A DNA stretch of 10,804 nt, taken from NCBI GenBank assembly GCA_964601805.1, contig CAZROW010000083.1, positions 1 through 10,804 on the forward strand, in the 5' to 3' direction. This document shows positions 1 to 7,760 of the stretch, piece after piece. Each line of letters begins with the position of its first letter. The stretch's first letter is position 1. A model generated the notes under the pieces. It saw only the letters and a program-made list of their open reading frames with translations, was not told the DNA's origin and did no database searches. Source of the DNA: Eutrophocola sp964601805 (GTDB taxonomy: Bacteria; Pseudomonadota; Gammaproteobacteria; Pseudomonadales; Pseudohongiellaceae). The position numbers and the translations under genes were made by a program.

Positions 1-1475
1 GCTGCCAGCTTCAGGCACAGGGTCTGCTCCAGGCTCAGGGGAAAACCATCCGAGCTGATCAGGGTATCCAGTCCCTGGTCCATCTTGTTGATATGATCGG
101 CCAGGCCGGCCATCTCCAGGGCAGTCCTGATTTCCTGCTGCCTGGCATGGGGGTTGGAAAATGCCAGGTAGTGGCGAATGCTGCCAGGGACCACCGTGGC
201 GCGGTCCAGCACCTTGATTTTCTTGCGCAGTTCAAAGGCATTGATTTCCCGGGTTGCCAGCTTGCCGAAATAGATTTCGCCGCGCGGCGGGTAGATATTG
301 CCGGCCACTGCATTTTTCACCAGGGAACGCACCCGCGGGTTGGTGGTGTGCACGCGCAGGATTTCACCGGGCAGAAGCTGGAAGTCCAGGGTGATGTCGC
401 TGGCAGTGCCGGGCTTGCCAAAGCCGGCATTGGCAAAACGCAGGGGGGCCGCTTCATCATCCGGGTGGGCTGTCCTTTCCAGGGACACCGGTTCCTGCGG
501 CAGGCCCTGGAATCGGCTGATTTCCTCTACCGCGGCACAGACGTCATAGAAATACTCCATGTAACCTGCCAGCAGGGGCAAGCCGGCAAAGATGCCCAGC
601 ATGATCAGTTCGGCAGCAACCAGCTGACCCAGGGTCAGTTCGCCCTGGATCACCAGCCAGCCACCCATGCCCAGTAGTACGGCACTGGCCAGGGCATTGA
701 TCAACAGGAGGGTGAGCAATTGCCTGATCAGAAAGGCAAAGTGCTTCTCCTGCTGATCCACATGGTGGTTCACCACCTCGTCAAATTCTTCCAGGATGTA
801 TTCAACATTCCCGGTATCCTTGAAATCCCGCAGGCTGATACTCAGGCTTTGCAACCAGTCGGCCGTTTCATACTTGGCCTCGGACAGGGCAAAAGCTGTG
901 GTGATGGCACGCCAGCCCCAGATTTTCCAGACCAGCCAGATCAGGGTCACCAGAATGACCGCGAACAGGAAAAAATACAGGTGATAAAGGGACACCACGA
1001 TGAACCCGATCAGGGACTATCGTAACTGGGAAAAGCCGTTGGTCAGGATCAGCGGCAGGTTTTTCTTCAATGTCATGATGTCAAAGAAGCGATTGAACAA
1101 GGCCAGGCGTTTCCTGTCGTCCATGCCGGATTCCCGGGCGGCCACAGCCCTCATGGCCATCTCGGAAGCAAGGCGAATGAAGATACGACGATTGAACAGC
1201 TCAAGCACGTACGCCCGCAGCGCAAACAGGATGCCGGAGAACAGCAACAACCCGAACAGGATCAGGGAAATGACCACGATGGCGCGCACCAGGCCAATGT
1301 TGGCAATGGTATCGATCAGTGCCTGCACGGAAATGGGAATGGCCAGCGTCAGCAGACTGATGGCAATACTGTAAACCAGTACCAGTTTGTAGAAACGATG
1401 TTCGGGCCCAAGCAGACGAAAAAACATCGGCCTGAACTCGGACAAGGTTGGTAAGTGATGGTCCTGTGTACTCAT
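1..1475 (-). pseudogene. ABC exporter-like protein with degenerate ATPase domain, interrupted by an in-frame TAG; 3' end outside window
   Basis: Reading from the ATG at 1475, preceded by a GGAG Shine-Dalgarno motif seven bases upstream, the frame encodes a type I ABC exporter-like protein. Hydrophobic segments lie near residues 25-50, 60-90, 150-185 and 240-300, followed by a C-terminal nucleotide-binding-like domain from about residue 345. Codon 153 (1017-1019) is TAG, but the same frame then stays open to the window edge, about 338 more codons, with clearly homologous sequence and no frameshift. The ATPase motifs are also decayed. The Walker A position (about residues 370-382) reads HTTNPRVRS instead of GxxGxGKS/T. 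The Q-loop Gln appears to be Asp (VLDRATVVPGS). The signature position reads LSLEQ instead of LSGGQ. The Walker B region lies beyond the window. It may be a dying gene, a non-catalytic partner subunit carrying one nonsense mutation, or a case of readthrough or sequencing error. The substrate is unknown. Confidence 0.
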
Positions 1476-1519
1476 CAATGGACTCCGGCATATTGAATGC
1501 GGTGTAATGTAGTGCAAAT

Positions 1520-1549
1520 ATTAAATCGAATAAATTAACATTGTGATAA
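1520..1549 (-). promoter_or_regulatory. Candidate sigma70 promoter of the ABC-like gene, overlapped by an inverted repeat
   Basis: On the minus strand a TTATCA -35 (1544-1549, 4 of 6 consensus bases) and a TTTAAT -10 (1520-1525, 5 of 6) are separated by 18 bases. This would start transcription near 1513 and give a leader of about 38 bases before the ATG at 1475. The block is distinctly AT-rich. An inverted repeat with six-base arms GTGATA/TATCAC (1543-1548 and 1558-1563) overlaps the -35 and could be an operator. Short matches in AT-rich DNA arise easily by chance. Confidence 0.35.
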
Positions 1550-1681
1550 TTAAAAACTATCACCTATGCCGGGCCAGTAACATGGACTGAACTTTTACCA
1601 GTGAATGATTAAAAGCCCGTGGTGCTGCCAGGGAGTTGATGTACCGAAACCAGAGTTCAACGAGCGCCGGGCGGCCCGGAG

Positions 1682-2119
1682 TCAGAGCTGGTGGTGCTTG
1701 AGCTCGAGGCCTTGTTCCTTGTACGTATTCCAGTGCTCGCGCAGATTGCTCTTGGCGCTTTCAGAGTTGGGCACGATTTCGGCAATGCGGGCAAAGCTGT
1801 TATGGAAGTCAGGGATATCGTGTCCCAGGTTGATCAGCAGGTCGGCCTTGCCGTCAAACTGGTCACTGCAGCCGATGAACACGGGAATGTCCTCGTCCTC
1901 GGTGAGTTCTTCGTCTATGCCGACGATGGCATGGGGAATGAAGCTTTCCGGTTTGAAGCTCCAGAGCAGGTCATCCATTTCCTGGGCGGCCTGGTCACTG
2001 GCCGTGTGAATATAGATTTTCAGTCCCTGTCCAAGGGCCTTTTCGCACAGCCGACAGGCGAAGAACAGGCGGTCCTGTTCTTCGGGCTGGCTCAGGATAT
2101 AAAAATCGACTTGCGGCAT
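1682..2119 (-). CDS. holC: DNA polymerase III subunit chi (HolC)
   Basis: Chi is an accessory subunit of the clamp-loader complex of the replicative polymerase. With psi (HolD) it links the loader to single-strand binding protein on the lagging strand. The 145-residue protein has the usual family length (the E. coli protein is about 147) and the expected opening, MPQVDFYILSQ, followed by a conserved cysteine-containing helix (residues 20-32) and a Rossmann-like alternation of strands and helices. The C-terminal part contains the family-like stretch FARIAEIV. It lies directly downstream of pepA, the canonical gammaproteobacterial order. Its ATG overlaps the pepA stop by one base (TGATG), so it is probably translated by coupling with pepA and transcribed from the pepA promoter. 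In many relatives valS follows, but here the next gene is the ABC-like gene instead. Confidence 0.93.
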   Translation of the reverse strand: MPQVDFYILSQPEEQDRLFFACRLCEKALGQGLKIYIHTASDQAAQEMDDLLWSFKPESFIPHAIVGIDEELTEDEDIPVFIGCSDQFDGKADLLINLGHDIPDFHNSFARIAEIVPNSESAKSNLREHWNTYKEQGLELKHHQL

Positions 2120-3600
2120 CAGTTGTTAAGCAGGTAATCAACCAGCAGGGGGACGGGACGCCCGGTGGCTCCCTTGCTCTTGCCTTGCAGCCAGGCAGTC
2201 CCGGCTATATCAATATGAGCCCATGGATAGTTTTCCGTGAAACGGGACAGGAAACAACCGGCGGTAATGGTGCCGGCCTTGGGACCGCCGATGTTGGCGA
2301 TATCGGCAAAGTTACTGTCCAGCTGGCTCTGGTAGTCATCATCCAGTGGCAGGCGCCAGACCGGGTCATTGACTGCCAGGCTGTGTTCACGCAGTTTGTC
2401 TGCCAGCTTGTCGTTGTTGCTCATCAGGCCGCTGTTCACCGAGCCCAGGGCTACGATACAGGCACCGGTGAGGGTGGCGATATCAATCACTGACTTGGGC
2501 TTGTAGCGTTCGACGTAGGTCAGGGCGTCACACAGGACCAGGCGACCTTCGGCATCGGTATTGAGTACTTCGATGGTCTTGCCGGACATGCTGGTGACAA
2601 TATCACCAGGCTTGGTGGCACGGCCGCTGGGCATGTTCTCGGCACTGGCGATCACGCCAATGACATTGATTTTCGGTTTCAGGGTACACAGGGCCGTCAT
2701 GGCACCCATGACACTGGCTGCACCGCACATATCGTATTTCATTTCGTCCATGGCAGCGCCGGGTTTGAGACTGATGCCGCCGGTATCAAAGGTAATGCCC
2801 TTGCCGACAATGATGTTGGGTTTCGTGTTGGCCGTGCTGCCGCGATATTCCATGATGATCAGTCGCGACTCTTCGTCGCTGCCATGACCTACCGACAAAA
2901 GGGAACCCATGCCCAGGCGTCTCATCTGGGCCTCGGTCAGTATTTTGGTTTTCAGTTCCTTGTGGCGTTTACCCAGGCTTACGGCCTGGTCGGCCAGGTA
3001 GGTCGGTGTACATATGTTGGCGGGCAGGTCACCCAGCTCCCTGGCCACCGCCATGCCGGTGGCAACGGCAGAACCGGTATCCAGACCTTTTTTCAGGGCA
3101 CTACGCTGTGACTTGTCATCCAGGAAGACATCAATTTTTTTCAGGGCCGGTTTTTTGCCTTTCTTCGACTTGGTCTCGGCATACTTGTAGGTGCTGTTTT
3201 GCAGCCCGCGCGCCAGCAACTGTCCCAGGTTGCCAATATCGGCATTTTTAACCGACAGGTTTACCAGGGTGTCTGCGGCATCAGCCAGAGAGTATTTTTT
3301 CAGCGCCGTGGCGACACTGTTGACGACAGTGGCAAACTTTTTATTGGTGAGTTCGGATTTTTTCCCCAGGCCGACCAGCAGGATGCGCCTGGCGCGCACA
3401 CCGTCAGGATTATGCACCAGGACGGTTTGCCCGAGAGAGCCGCTGATATCACCGGCATCAATGATCTTTGTGAGTTTTTTACGGGTCAGCTTGTCTGCCT
3501 GGGCGGTCAGCTCGGGCAGGGCCTTGTTCTGGAAAACGCCAAGGACAAGGCATGATGTGGAAAGATTCTGTAAGGAGGCGGCTTTGATCGTGAAATTCAT
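2119..3600 (-). CDS. pepA: Leucyl aminopeptidase (cytosol aminopeptidase, M17 family)
   Basis: A cytosolic two-metal (Zn/Mn) exopeptidase that removes N-terminal residues from peptides. Some enterobacterial PepA proteins also bind DNA in Xer recombination and transcriptional control, which I cannot infer here. The 493 residues match the family length. The C-terminal catalytic domain carries the metal-site block GKGITFDTGG, followed by SLKPG and MKYDM, and the family signature NTDAEGRL, which provide the usual Lys/Asp/Asp/Asp/Glu ligands and the catalytic Lys and Arg. The N-terminal domain (about residues 1-170) is the variable macro-like domain and is lysine-rich here. I chose the ATG at 3600 because it gives a family-typical start (MNFTIKAA). 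An in-frame ATG at 3636 would add 12 unlikely residues and has no ribosome-binding site. The 3600 start has only an AGGA about 11 bases upstream. The gene is first in an operon with holC and divergent from lptF. Confidence 0.96.
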   Translation of the reverse strand: MNFTIKAASLQNLSTSCLVLGVFQNKALPELTAQADKLTRKKLTKIIDAGDISGSLGQTVLVHNPDGVRARRILLVGLGKKSELTNKKFATVVNSVATALKKYSLADAADTLVNLSVKNADIGNLGQLLARGLQNSTYKYAETKSKKGKKPALKKIDVFLDDKSQRSALKKGLDTGSAVATGMAVARELGDLPANICTPTYLADQAVSLGKRHKELKTKILTEAQMRRLGMGSLLSVGHGSDEESRLIIMEYRGSTANTKPNIIVGKGITFDTGGISLKPGAAMDEMKYDMCGAASVMGAMTALCTLKPKINVIGVIASAENMPSGRATKPGDIVTSMSGKTIEVLNTDAEGRLVLCDALTYVERYKPKSVIDIATLTGACIVALGSVNSGLMSNNDKLADKLREHSLAVNDPVWRLPLDDDYQSQLDSNFADIANIGGPKAGTITAGCFLSRFTENYPWAHIDIAGTAWLQGKSKGATGRPVPLLVDYLLNN

Positions 3601-3657
3601 ATAAGGAGTTTTCCTGAAACTGGTCAGTCGGTTCATTAGGAAGGAGACAGGCGTGAA

Positions 3658-3686
3658 ATTCTACTCCGGGCACAGGTATATATCAA
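3658..3686 (-). promoter_or_regulatory. Sigma70-type promoter for pepA-holC
   Basis: On the minus strand, TTGATA (3681-3686, 5 of 6 to the -35 consensus) and TAGAAT (3658-3663, 5 of 6 to the -10 consensus) are spaced by exactly 17 bases. Transcription would start near 3651, about 50 bases before the preferred pepA start at 3600. This is the best promoter match in the window and also favours the 3600 start, because the start at 3636 would leave only about 15 bases of leader. Confidence 0.65.
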
Positions 3687-3725
3687 AAGTCCGACCTGAA
3701 AGGATAAAGATTATTTACCGATGTC

Positions 3726-3817
3726 GTAGGTCGGAAATGGCCTGGAGGGCCATCTCCGAAATGATAGTTCGTCATGAATCGGGTTTGCCGGAGATTGCTG
3801 CGCAATTTCCGGCCTAC
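3726..3817. repeat. REPIN: two inverted GTAG-headed REP hairpins, 92 bp
   Basis: The element opens with GTAG (3726-3729) and closes with CTAC (3814-3817), so both outer ends carry the tetranucleotide typical of REP elements mobilised by RAYT-type TnpA_REP proteins. The left half folds through AAATGGCC / GGCCAT and the right half through GATTGC / GCAATT. About 25 bases separate the halves. It has the same two-half build as the element at 8677-8767 but in the opposite orientation. It lies between the divergent pepA and lptF genes. No RAYT gene is in the window. Confidence 0.85.
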
Positions 3818-3842
3818 AAAGATCAGGTTAGTTACCGGCAGC

Positions 3843-3877
3843 GTAGGTCGGAAATGGCCCAAAGGGCCATCTCCGAC
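3843..3877 (+). repeat. Solo REP element, same class as the left half of the 3726 REPIN
   Basis: GTAGGTCGGAAATGGCC is followed by a short loop and GGCCATCTCCGAC. This is almost identical to 3726-3759 apart from the loop bases. It has a GTAG head and an imperfect palindrome that can form a hairpin, but no facing partner. It lies about 70 bases upstream of the lptF start, just before the candidate lptF promoter. Confidence 0.8.
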
Positions 3878-3908
3878 GTTGTGGCACCGGGATCAACCAT
3901 GGCTTTCA

Positions 3909-3938
3909 TTGGCTGGATTGGCAGTATTCCACTAGAAT
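3909..3938 (+). promoter_or_regulatory. Candidate promoter for lptFG, implying a leaderless or near-leaderless mRNA
   Basis: TTGGCT (3909-3914, 4 of 6) and TAGAAT (3933-3938, 5 of 6) are spaced by 18 bases. The predicted start point, about 3945, sits directly against the lptF ATG at 3946. No Shine-Dalgarno motif is present upstream of that ATG, which agrees with a leaderless message, but the hexamer match is only moderate. Confidence 0.4.
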
Positions 3939-3945
3939 CCCTACC

Positions 3946-5013
3946 ATGATCATTTCCCGGTACCTGACACGCCAGATTTTACAGGTGACTGCCGCCACGA
4001 CATTCATCCTGCTGGCTGTTGTCGTGCTTGGCCGTTTCCTGAAATACCTGGCACAGGCCTCCCAGGGTGAAATCGATCCCGGTGTACTGGCCCTGCTCAT
4101 GTCCTACCGCATTCCGGAGTTCATCCAGCTGATTCTGCCATTGGCGCTGCTGCTCAGTATCCTGCTGGCTTACGGGCGCATGTATGCGGAAAACGAAATG
4201 ACCGTGCTGTCGGCCTGCGGCCTGAGTACCCGCCGGTTGCTGGGCATCACCCTGGTTTCATCGGCCCTGGTGGCAGTGATGGTGGGCTCACTGAGTTTTC
4301 TGCTCACGCCCTGGGGGCTGGTCAATACGGATAGCCTGCTGGAAAGCCAAAAAGAGCTGAACGAATTCGACATCATGGTGCCGGGCCTTTTCCAGAATAT
4401 CTCCCGTGGCCAGCGTACGACCTACACCGAGGCCATCGACAATAATGAAATGCAGAATGTGTTCATGCATGAAAGTGACAGCGGCCGGGTAACCGTGGCT
4501 GACACTGCCGTTCCCATAGAAGATGAAGACGGCTCGCGTTTTGTCCTGTTTCGCGATGGCTCCCTGTCTGAAAACGATGAGGGCGGTTATGTCCTGACGC
4601 AGTTCGAAGAACTTGGTGTGCGTATTCCGGCACGCAATATCAGTTTTGATCTCAATGTCGAGGAAAGGGCCATGACCACCAGTGCCCTGTGGCGCTCCGG
4701 TGAGCCTTCGCACAGTGCCGAACTGCAATGGCGGATTTCCCTGGTGTTGCTGATCCCGGTACTGACACTGCTGGCGGTACCGCTGAGTCGTGTCAGTCCG
4801 CGCCAGGGCCGGTTTGCCAAGCTGGTTCCGGCGGTGTTCCTGTACATTATTTATTTCGGTCTTTTGCTGGTCAGCCGCGACCTCACTGCCGCCGGGGAAA
4901 TTCCGGTGATGCTTGGCCAGTGGTGGGTTCACCTGGTCTTCCTCGTGCTGGGATGGCTGTTATTTGCCGGGCGAGTACCGCGCTTGTCCTGGCCGGGGTT
5001 TTTGACACGATGA
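3946..5013 (+). CDS. lptF: LPS export system permease LptF
   Basis: An inner-membrane permease that with LptG and the ATPase LptB extracts lipopolysaccharide from the inner membrane and passes it through LptC/LptA to the outer-membrane LptDE. The 355 residues are close to the usual length of about 365. Three N-terminal membrane segments (about 12-32, 53-75 and 98-118) are followed by a large periplasmic beta-jellyroll domain (about 127-260) and three C-terminal segments (about 265-285, 290-312 and 325-343). The cytoplasmic coupling helix between segments 2 and 3 reads ENEMTVLSACGLS, including the conserved Glu that contacts LptB. The start is the ATG at 3946 by homology (MIISRYLTRQIL); no Shine-Dalgarno motif precedes it. 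The stop overlaps the lptG start in ATGA, indicating coupled translation. Divergence from pepA is the common gammaproteobacterial arrangement. Confidence 0.95.
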   Translation: MIISRYLTRQILQVTAATTFILLAVVVLGRFLKYLAQASQGEIDPGVLALLMSYRIPEFIQLILPLALLLSILLAYGRMYAENEMTVLSACGLSTRRLLGITLVSSALVAVMVGSLSFLLTPWGLVNTDSLLESQKELNEFDIMVPGLFQNISRGQRTTYTEAIDNNEMQNVFMHESDSGRVTVADTAVPIEDEDGSRFVLFRDGSLSENDEGGYVLTQFEELGVRIPARNISFDLNVEERAMTTSALWRSGEPSHSAELQWRISLVLLIPVLTLLAVPLSRVSPRQGRFAKLVPAVFLYIIYFGLLLVSRDLTAAGEIPVMLGQWWVHLVFLVLGWLLFAGRVPRLSWPGFLTR

Positions 5014-6089
5014 CCCGCATAGACCGTTACCTGAACCGGCAAGTGCTGATGGCGATGGCCGTGGTGCTGCTTGTCCTGGCCGGACTGGACCTGGTGTTCA
5101 CCCTGGTGGATGAGATCGGTGAAACCGAAGGGGCTTATGGCACAGCCGATGCGATCCGTTACGTGCTTTACGTCTTTCCCCGCCATATCTATGAGCTTCT
5201 GCCGATGACGGCATTGATCGGTTCCCTGGCCGGGCTCGGTGTCCTGGCCTCGGCCAATGAACTGGTGGTATTGCAGGCTGCCGGTGTCTGGGTGCTGCGT
5301 ATTGTGTGGGCCGTCATGAAGCCGGCGATCCTGGTCATGGTGACCGGCCTTATTCTCGGTGAGTTTGTCGCGCCCCGCCTGGAGTTGCAGGGTGAGCTGG
5401 ATCGTGCGCTGGCACGTGGCAAGCAGGTTGCCCTGTCACGCTACGGGCACTGGCAGCGCGATGACAACGAGTTCATGCATTTCAATGCCATTGATCCCGA
5501 TGGTGAATTGCACGGCATCAGTATCTATCGTTTTGACGACCAGCAGCTTGCCGCCATCACCCGGGCGGAAAGTGCCTATTATGATGACAGTGAGGAAGGG
5601 GCAGGCTACTGGCTGTTACAAAATGGGTCACAAACTACCTTTCCTGCCGGGGGAGACCGGCAGGGTGACAGTTTTTCATTTCTCGAGCAGAGCTGGAATG
5701 TGGATCTGACACCCGACCTGTTGAAGGTGCTGATTATCGATCCGGACAAGATGTCCATGTCCGATCTGTACCGGTATGCCGGACGTTTTGAGAGCCAGGG
5801 CCAGGATGGCAGTGCCTATTTCCTGTCATTCTGGAAAAAAGCCCTGCAACCGTTGACTACTGCGGCCCTGGTGATCGTGGCCGTGTCCTTTATCTTCGGC
5901 CCGCTGCGCTCTGCCACCATGGGTTCCAAGGTGTTCACGGCTATCTGTTTCGGTATTGTCTTCTACCTGGTACAGAACCTGATGAGCACTGTCAGCCTGG
6001 TGTACCAGCTCAATCCCTTGATGGCGGTGTCCGGACCGGTGGTGCTTTGCCTGGCGCTGGGGTTTCTCCTGTTGCGGCGTGCGGCTTGA
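5010..6089 (+). CDS. lptG: LPS export system permease LptG
   Basis: The second permease of the LptB2FG extractor, 359 residues, essentially the length of the E. coli protein. It has the same layout as LptF: N-terminal membrane segments (about 12-32, 58-82 and 98-120), a periplasmic jellyroll domain (about 130-265) and C-terminal membrane segments (about 285-305, 310-330 and 335-357). The coupling-helix sequence SANELVVLQAAGV contains the conserved Glu. The start MTRIDRYLNRQVL is family-typical and lies in the ATGA overlap with the lptF stop (5010-5013). A longer reading starting at 4728 in this frame simply runs back through lptF in another frame and is not real. The gene converges with the RDD gene, with only 14 bases between the stop codons and no obvious intrinsic terminator. 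Confidence 0.95.
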   Translation: MTRIDRYLNRQVLMAMAVVLLVLAGLDLVFTLVDEIGETEGAYGTADAIRYVLYVFPRHIYELLPMTALIGSLAGLGVLASANELVVLQAAGVWVLRIVWAVMKPAILVMVTGLILGEFVAPRLELQGELDRALARGKQVALSRYGHWQRDDNEFMHFNAIDPDGELHGISIYRFDDQQLAAITRAESAYYDDSEEGAGYWLLQNGSQTTFPAGGDRQGDSFSFLEQSWNVDLTPDLLKVLIIDPDKMSMSDLYRYAGRFESQGQDGSAYFLSFWKKALQPLTTAALVIVAVSFIFGPLRSATMGSKVFTAICFGIVFYLVQNLMSTVSLVYQLNPLMAVSGPVVLCLALGFLLLRRAA

Positions 6090-6103
6090 GAAAATCGTCG
6101 GGG

Positions 6104-6598
6104 TCAGGACTTTCGGTTCCGGCCTTTTTCCATGAGCTCGACCAGAACCACACTTGAGCCTGACAACTTGTCATGGAAGGCTTCCTTGCGGGCATTAAAC
6201 AGCAGCATCCAGTAGCCAAGACCTGCCGGGAGCATGGACACCAGTGCTCCCAGAAAACGAACGACGCTTTGTCTTGCTGAAATTGACGAACCGTCGGTAT
6301 TTTCCACTCTTACCCGCCATGCCTGCATTCCCAGCGTCTGGCCGCTGTGTGTCCAGAACCAGGCAAAGAATGACCAGGCGCTCAGGATCATGGCGGCAAA
6401 CAATATGTTTTTATAAAGCGGGTCCAGTGTGACCGCTTCGCCTTCCACTGTGCGGGCGTTATCGATGCCGAACAGTGACAGCACGATAAAGGCAACAACC
6501 ATCCAGATTGCCATGATCAGTACACTGTCATAGGCCATGGCAGCAAGGCGGCGCCACAATGGGGCGGGTCTGGGGGCTTGAGTACTGGATTCAGTCAT
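6104..6598 (-). CDS. RDD-family membrane protein
   Basis: A 164-residue integral membrane protein of the RDD domain family, named for a conserved Arg and two Asp residues. Their general role is unresolved; some members are linked to ion transport. Visible marks are the opening WRRLAAMAYDSVL (Arg16/17 and Asp24) and the late EAFHDKLSG (Asp142). Membrane segments lie near residues 24-44, 66-88 and 118-140, and the second loop carries the family-typical GQTLGMQAWRVRV. I chose the ATG at 6598, which overlaps the end of the EamA gene by 8 bases. The frame stays open further upstream to 6805, but that part is antisense-frame sequence within the EamA gene. RDD genes are often found beside lptG in gammaproteobacteria; here the gene faces it and is co-oriented and probably co-transcribed with the transporter gene. 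Confidence 0.88.
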   Translation of the reverse strand: MTESSTQAPRPAPLWRRLAAMAYDSVLIMAIWMVVAFIVLSLFGIDNARTVEGEAVTLDPLYKNILFAAMILSAWSFFAWFWTHSGQTLGMQAWRVRVENTDGSSISARQSVVRFLGALVSMLPAGLGYWMLLFNARKEAFHDKLSGSSVVLVELMEKGRNRKS

Positions 6599-7502
6599 GG
6601 GGCTTTTCACTCGTGGTTGGTGAGGCGCTATTTTGGGCAATGAGCTTTTTCTCGGCAAGGATATTGATGAAATTTCCGGAAAACATGATGACAGCACCCA
6701 CCATAACAAAAATATCCAGGCCTTCGGCGTACAGGAACCAGCCGACAATGGCGGCCAATGGCAGGCGCAGGAAATCCATGGGAATGACCACCATGGCATC
6801 GGCATAGGAAAAGGCGCGGGCGAAACTGTAGTGAGCCGTAATGGACACCACGCCCATCACGGCCATCCATAACCATTCTCGCGCCACCGGCGTGACCCAG
6901 ACTTGTAGCGTAGGTATCAGTGTGATCAGGAACTGGATGGTGCAGACATAGAAAATAATATTCAGTGGTGAATTGTTCACGACCAGTTTCTTGGTGAGCA
7001 CGTTGGCCATGGCAAAACACAGCGCACTGAAGATCACGATGAACATGGCCGGCTCCGGATTGCGAAAACCGGGCCTGAGAATAACCAGCACACCGATGAC
7101 GCCCATGACCAGGGTCAGTACACGGAAGCGGTTGATCTTTTCACCCAGGACCAGGCTGGCAATGACTACTGACCATACCGGTCCGGTGAATTCCAGGGCA
7201 AAGACCTCCGTCATCGGGATCGTGGCCAGTCCGAAAATCCAGGCGTACTGGGCGACCAGGTGTGACACACTCCTGACCAGATGAGTCACAGGCTGCGTGG
7301 TTTTCAGCTGCTGCCACCCACTGGCCTGCAACAGCATGCAGATCAGGATAAAACTGAAGGCATTGCGCACGGTGATCATCTGCATGGTAGTAATCGTGTC
7401 GGACAACTCACGGGCAGCTATCGCCAGTGTCAGCAGCGAGGTCAGCGTGCCTGTCATCCAGAGGGCGGCAAGAATGACGGGGGAGGTTTCAGCGCGGGGC
7501 AA
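6591..7502 (-). CDS. EamA-family (drug/metabolite transporter superfamily) permease
   Basis: A ten-segment inner-membrane permease built from two EamA repeats. The first repeat shows the typical FTGPVWSVVIASLVLGEK at about residues 108-125, the usual EamA block ending in LGE. The second repeat ends with VGWFLYAEGLDIFVMVGA and a final segment around FSGNFINILAEKK. The substrate cannot be told from sequence. I prefer the TTG at 7502 (303 residues, normal for the family). The only longer ATG start, at 7724, would add 74 residues translated from the GATACAG heptamer repeats (recurrent CILYPVS), which look non-coding. The next in-frame ATG downstream would cut into the first membrane segment. The Shine-Dalgarno motif before the TTG is weak, so the exact start is uncertain. 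The gene overlaps the downstream RDD gene by 8 bases, suggesting an operon. Confidence 0.88.
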   Translation of the reverse strand: MPRAETSPVILAALWMTGTLTSLLTLAIAARELSDTITTMQMITVRNAFSFILICMLLQASGWQQLKTTQPVTHLVRSVSHLVAQYAWIFGLATIPMTEVFALEFTGPVWSVVIASLVLGEKINRFRVLTLVMGVIGVLVILRPGFRNPEPAMFIVIFSALCFAMANVLTKKLVVNNSPLNIIFYVCTIQFLITLIPTLQVWVTPVAREWLWMAVMGVVSITAHYSFARAFSYADAMVVIPMDFLRLPLAAIVGWFLYAEGLDIFVMVGAVIMFSGNFINILAEKKLIAQNSASPTTSEKPHD

Positions 7503-7539
7503 GGGGCAGCTTCTATTATTATGGTCAGGGCTGGATTGC

Positions 7540-7588
7540 GGTGCAGGATACAGGAATCGGGATACAGGATACAGGATACAGGGTGCAG
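7540..7588 (+). repeat. Heptamer tandem array (GATACAG), seven units in register
   Basis: Seven consecutive 7-base units in perfect register: GGTGCAG, GATACAG, GAATCGG, three GATACAG, GGTGCAG. The two end units are identical to each other and differ from the core unit, as if older copies flank a recent expansion. The array lies just upstream of the EamA gene's preferred start and fills part of the 335-base stretch (7503-7837) that has no supported gene. Confidence 0.85.
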
Positions 7589-7638
7589 GTCGGATAAGGC
7601 AGGTAGTGCCGCCATCCGACAACTTCGAAGGGGTTTTT

Positions 7639-7659
7639 GATACAGGATACAGGATACAG
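7639..7659 (+). repeat. Second GATACAG array, three perfect units
   Basis: Three perfect head-to-tail GATACAG units in the same orientation as the 7540-7588 array, about 50 bases further right, separated by unrelated sequence. Confidence 0.85.
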
Positions 7660-7760
7660 GGGGTTGGCTGAGAGTTTCGGGAAATTTTTGGTGGCTGGGT
7701 AAAGGAGGGTCTGGCAAAGGACAACGGGGGCGAGTGGCTCAGAATCTGGAAAGTATCCCC

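Noticed and set aside
93..677. 194-codon ORF on the plus strand
   Set aside because: It is antisense to the ABC-like gene, has no recognisable domain, and the minus-strand frame gives clear homology.
1667..1679. CCGGG/CCCGG hairpin just downstream of the holC stop, considered as a terminator
   Set aside because: No T run follows on the minus strand, and the arms are only five bases with a three-base loop.
4728..5009. Upstream extension of lptG giving a 453-residue protein
   Set aside because: The extension overlaps the lptF membrane segments in another frame. The ATGA overlap start at 5010 gives the family-standard length.
6087..6106. Bidirectional terminator between lptG and the RDD gene
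   Set aside because: Only 14 bases separate the stops and no stable stem with a T run is visible on either strand.
7503..7724. ATG-initiated N-terminal extension of the EamA protein
   Set aside because: The extra 74 residues are largely translated heptamer repeats, rich in Pro, Cys and Tyr, and are absent from the family fold.
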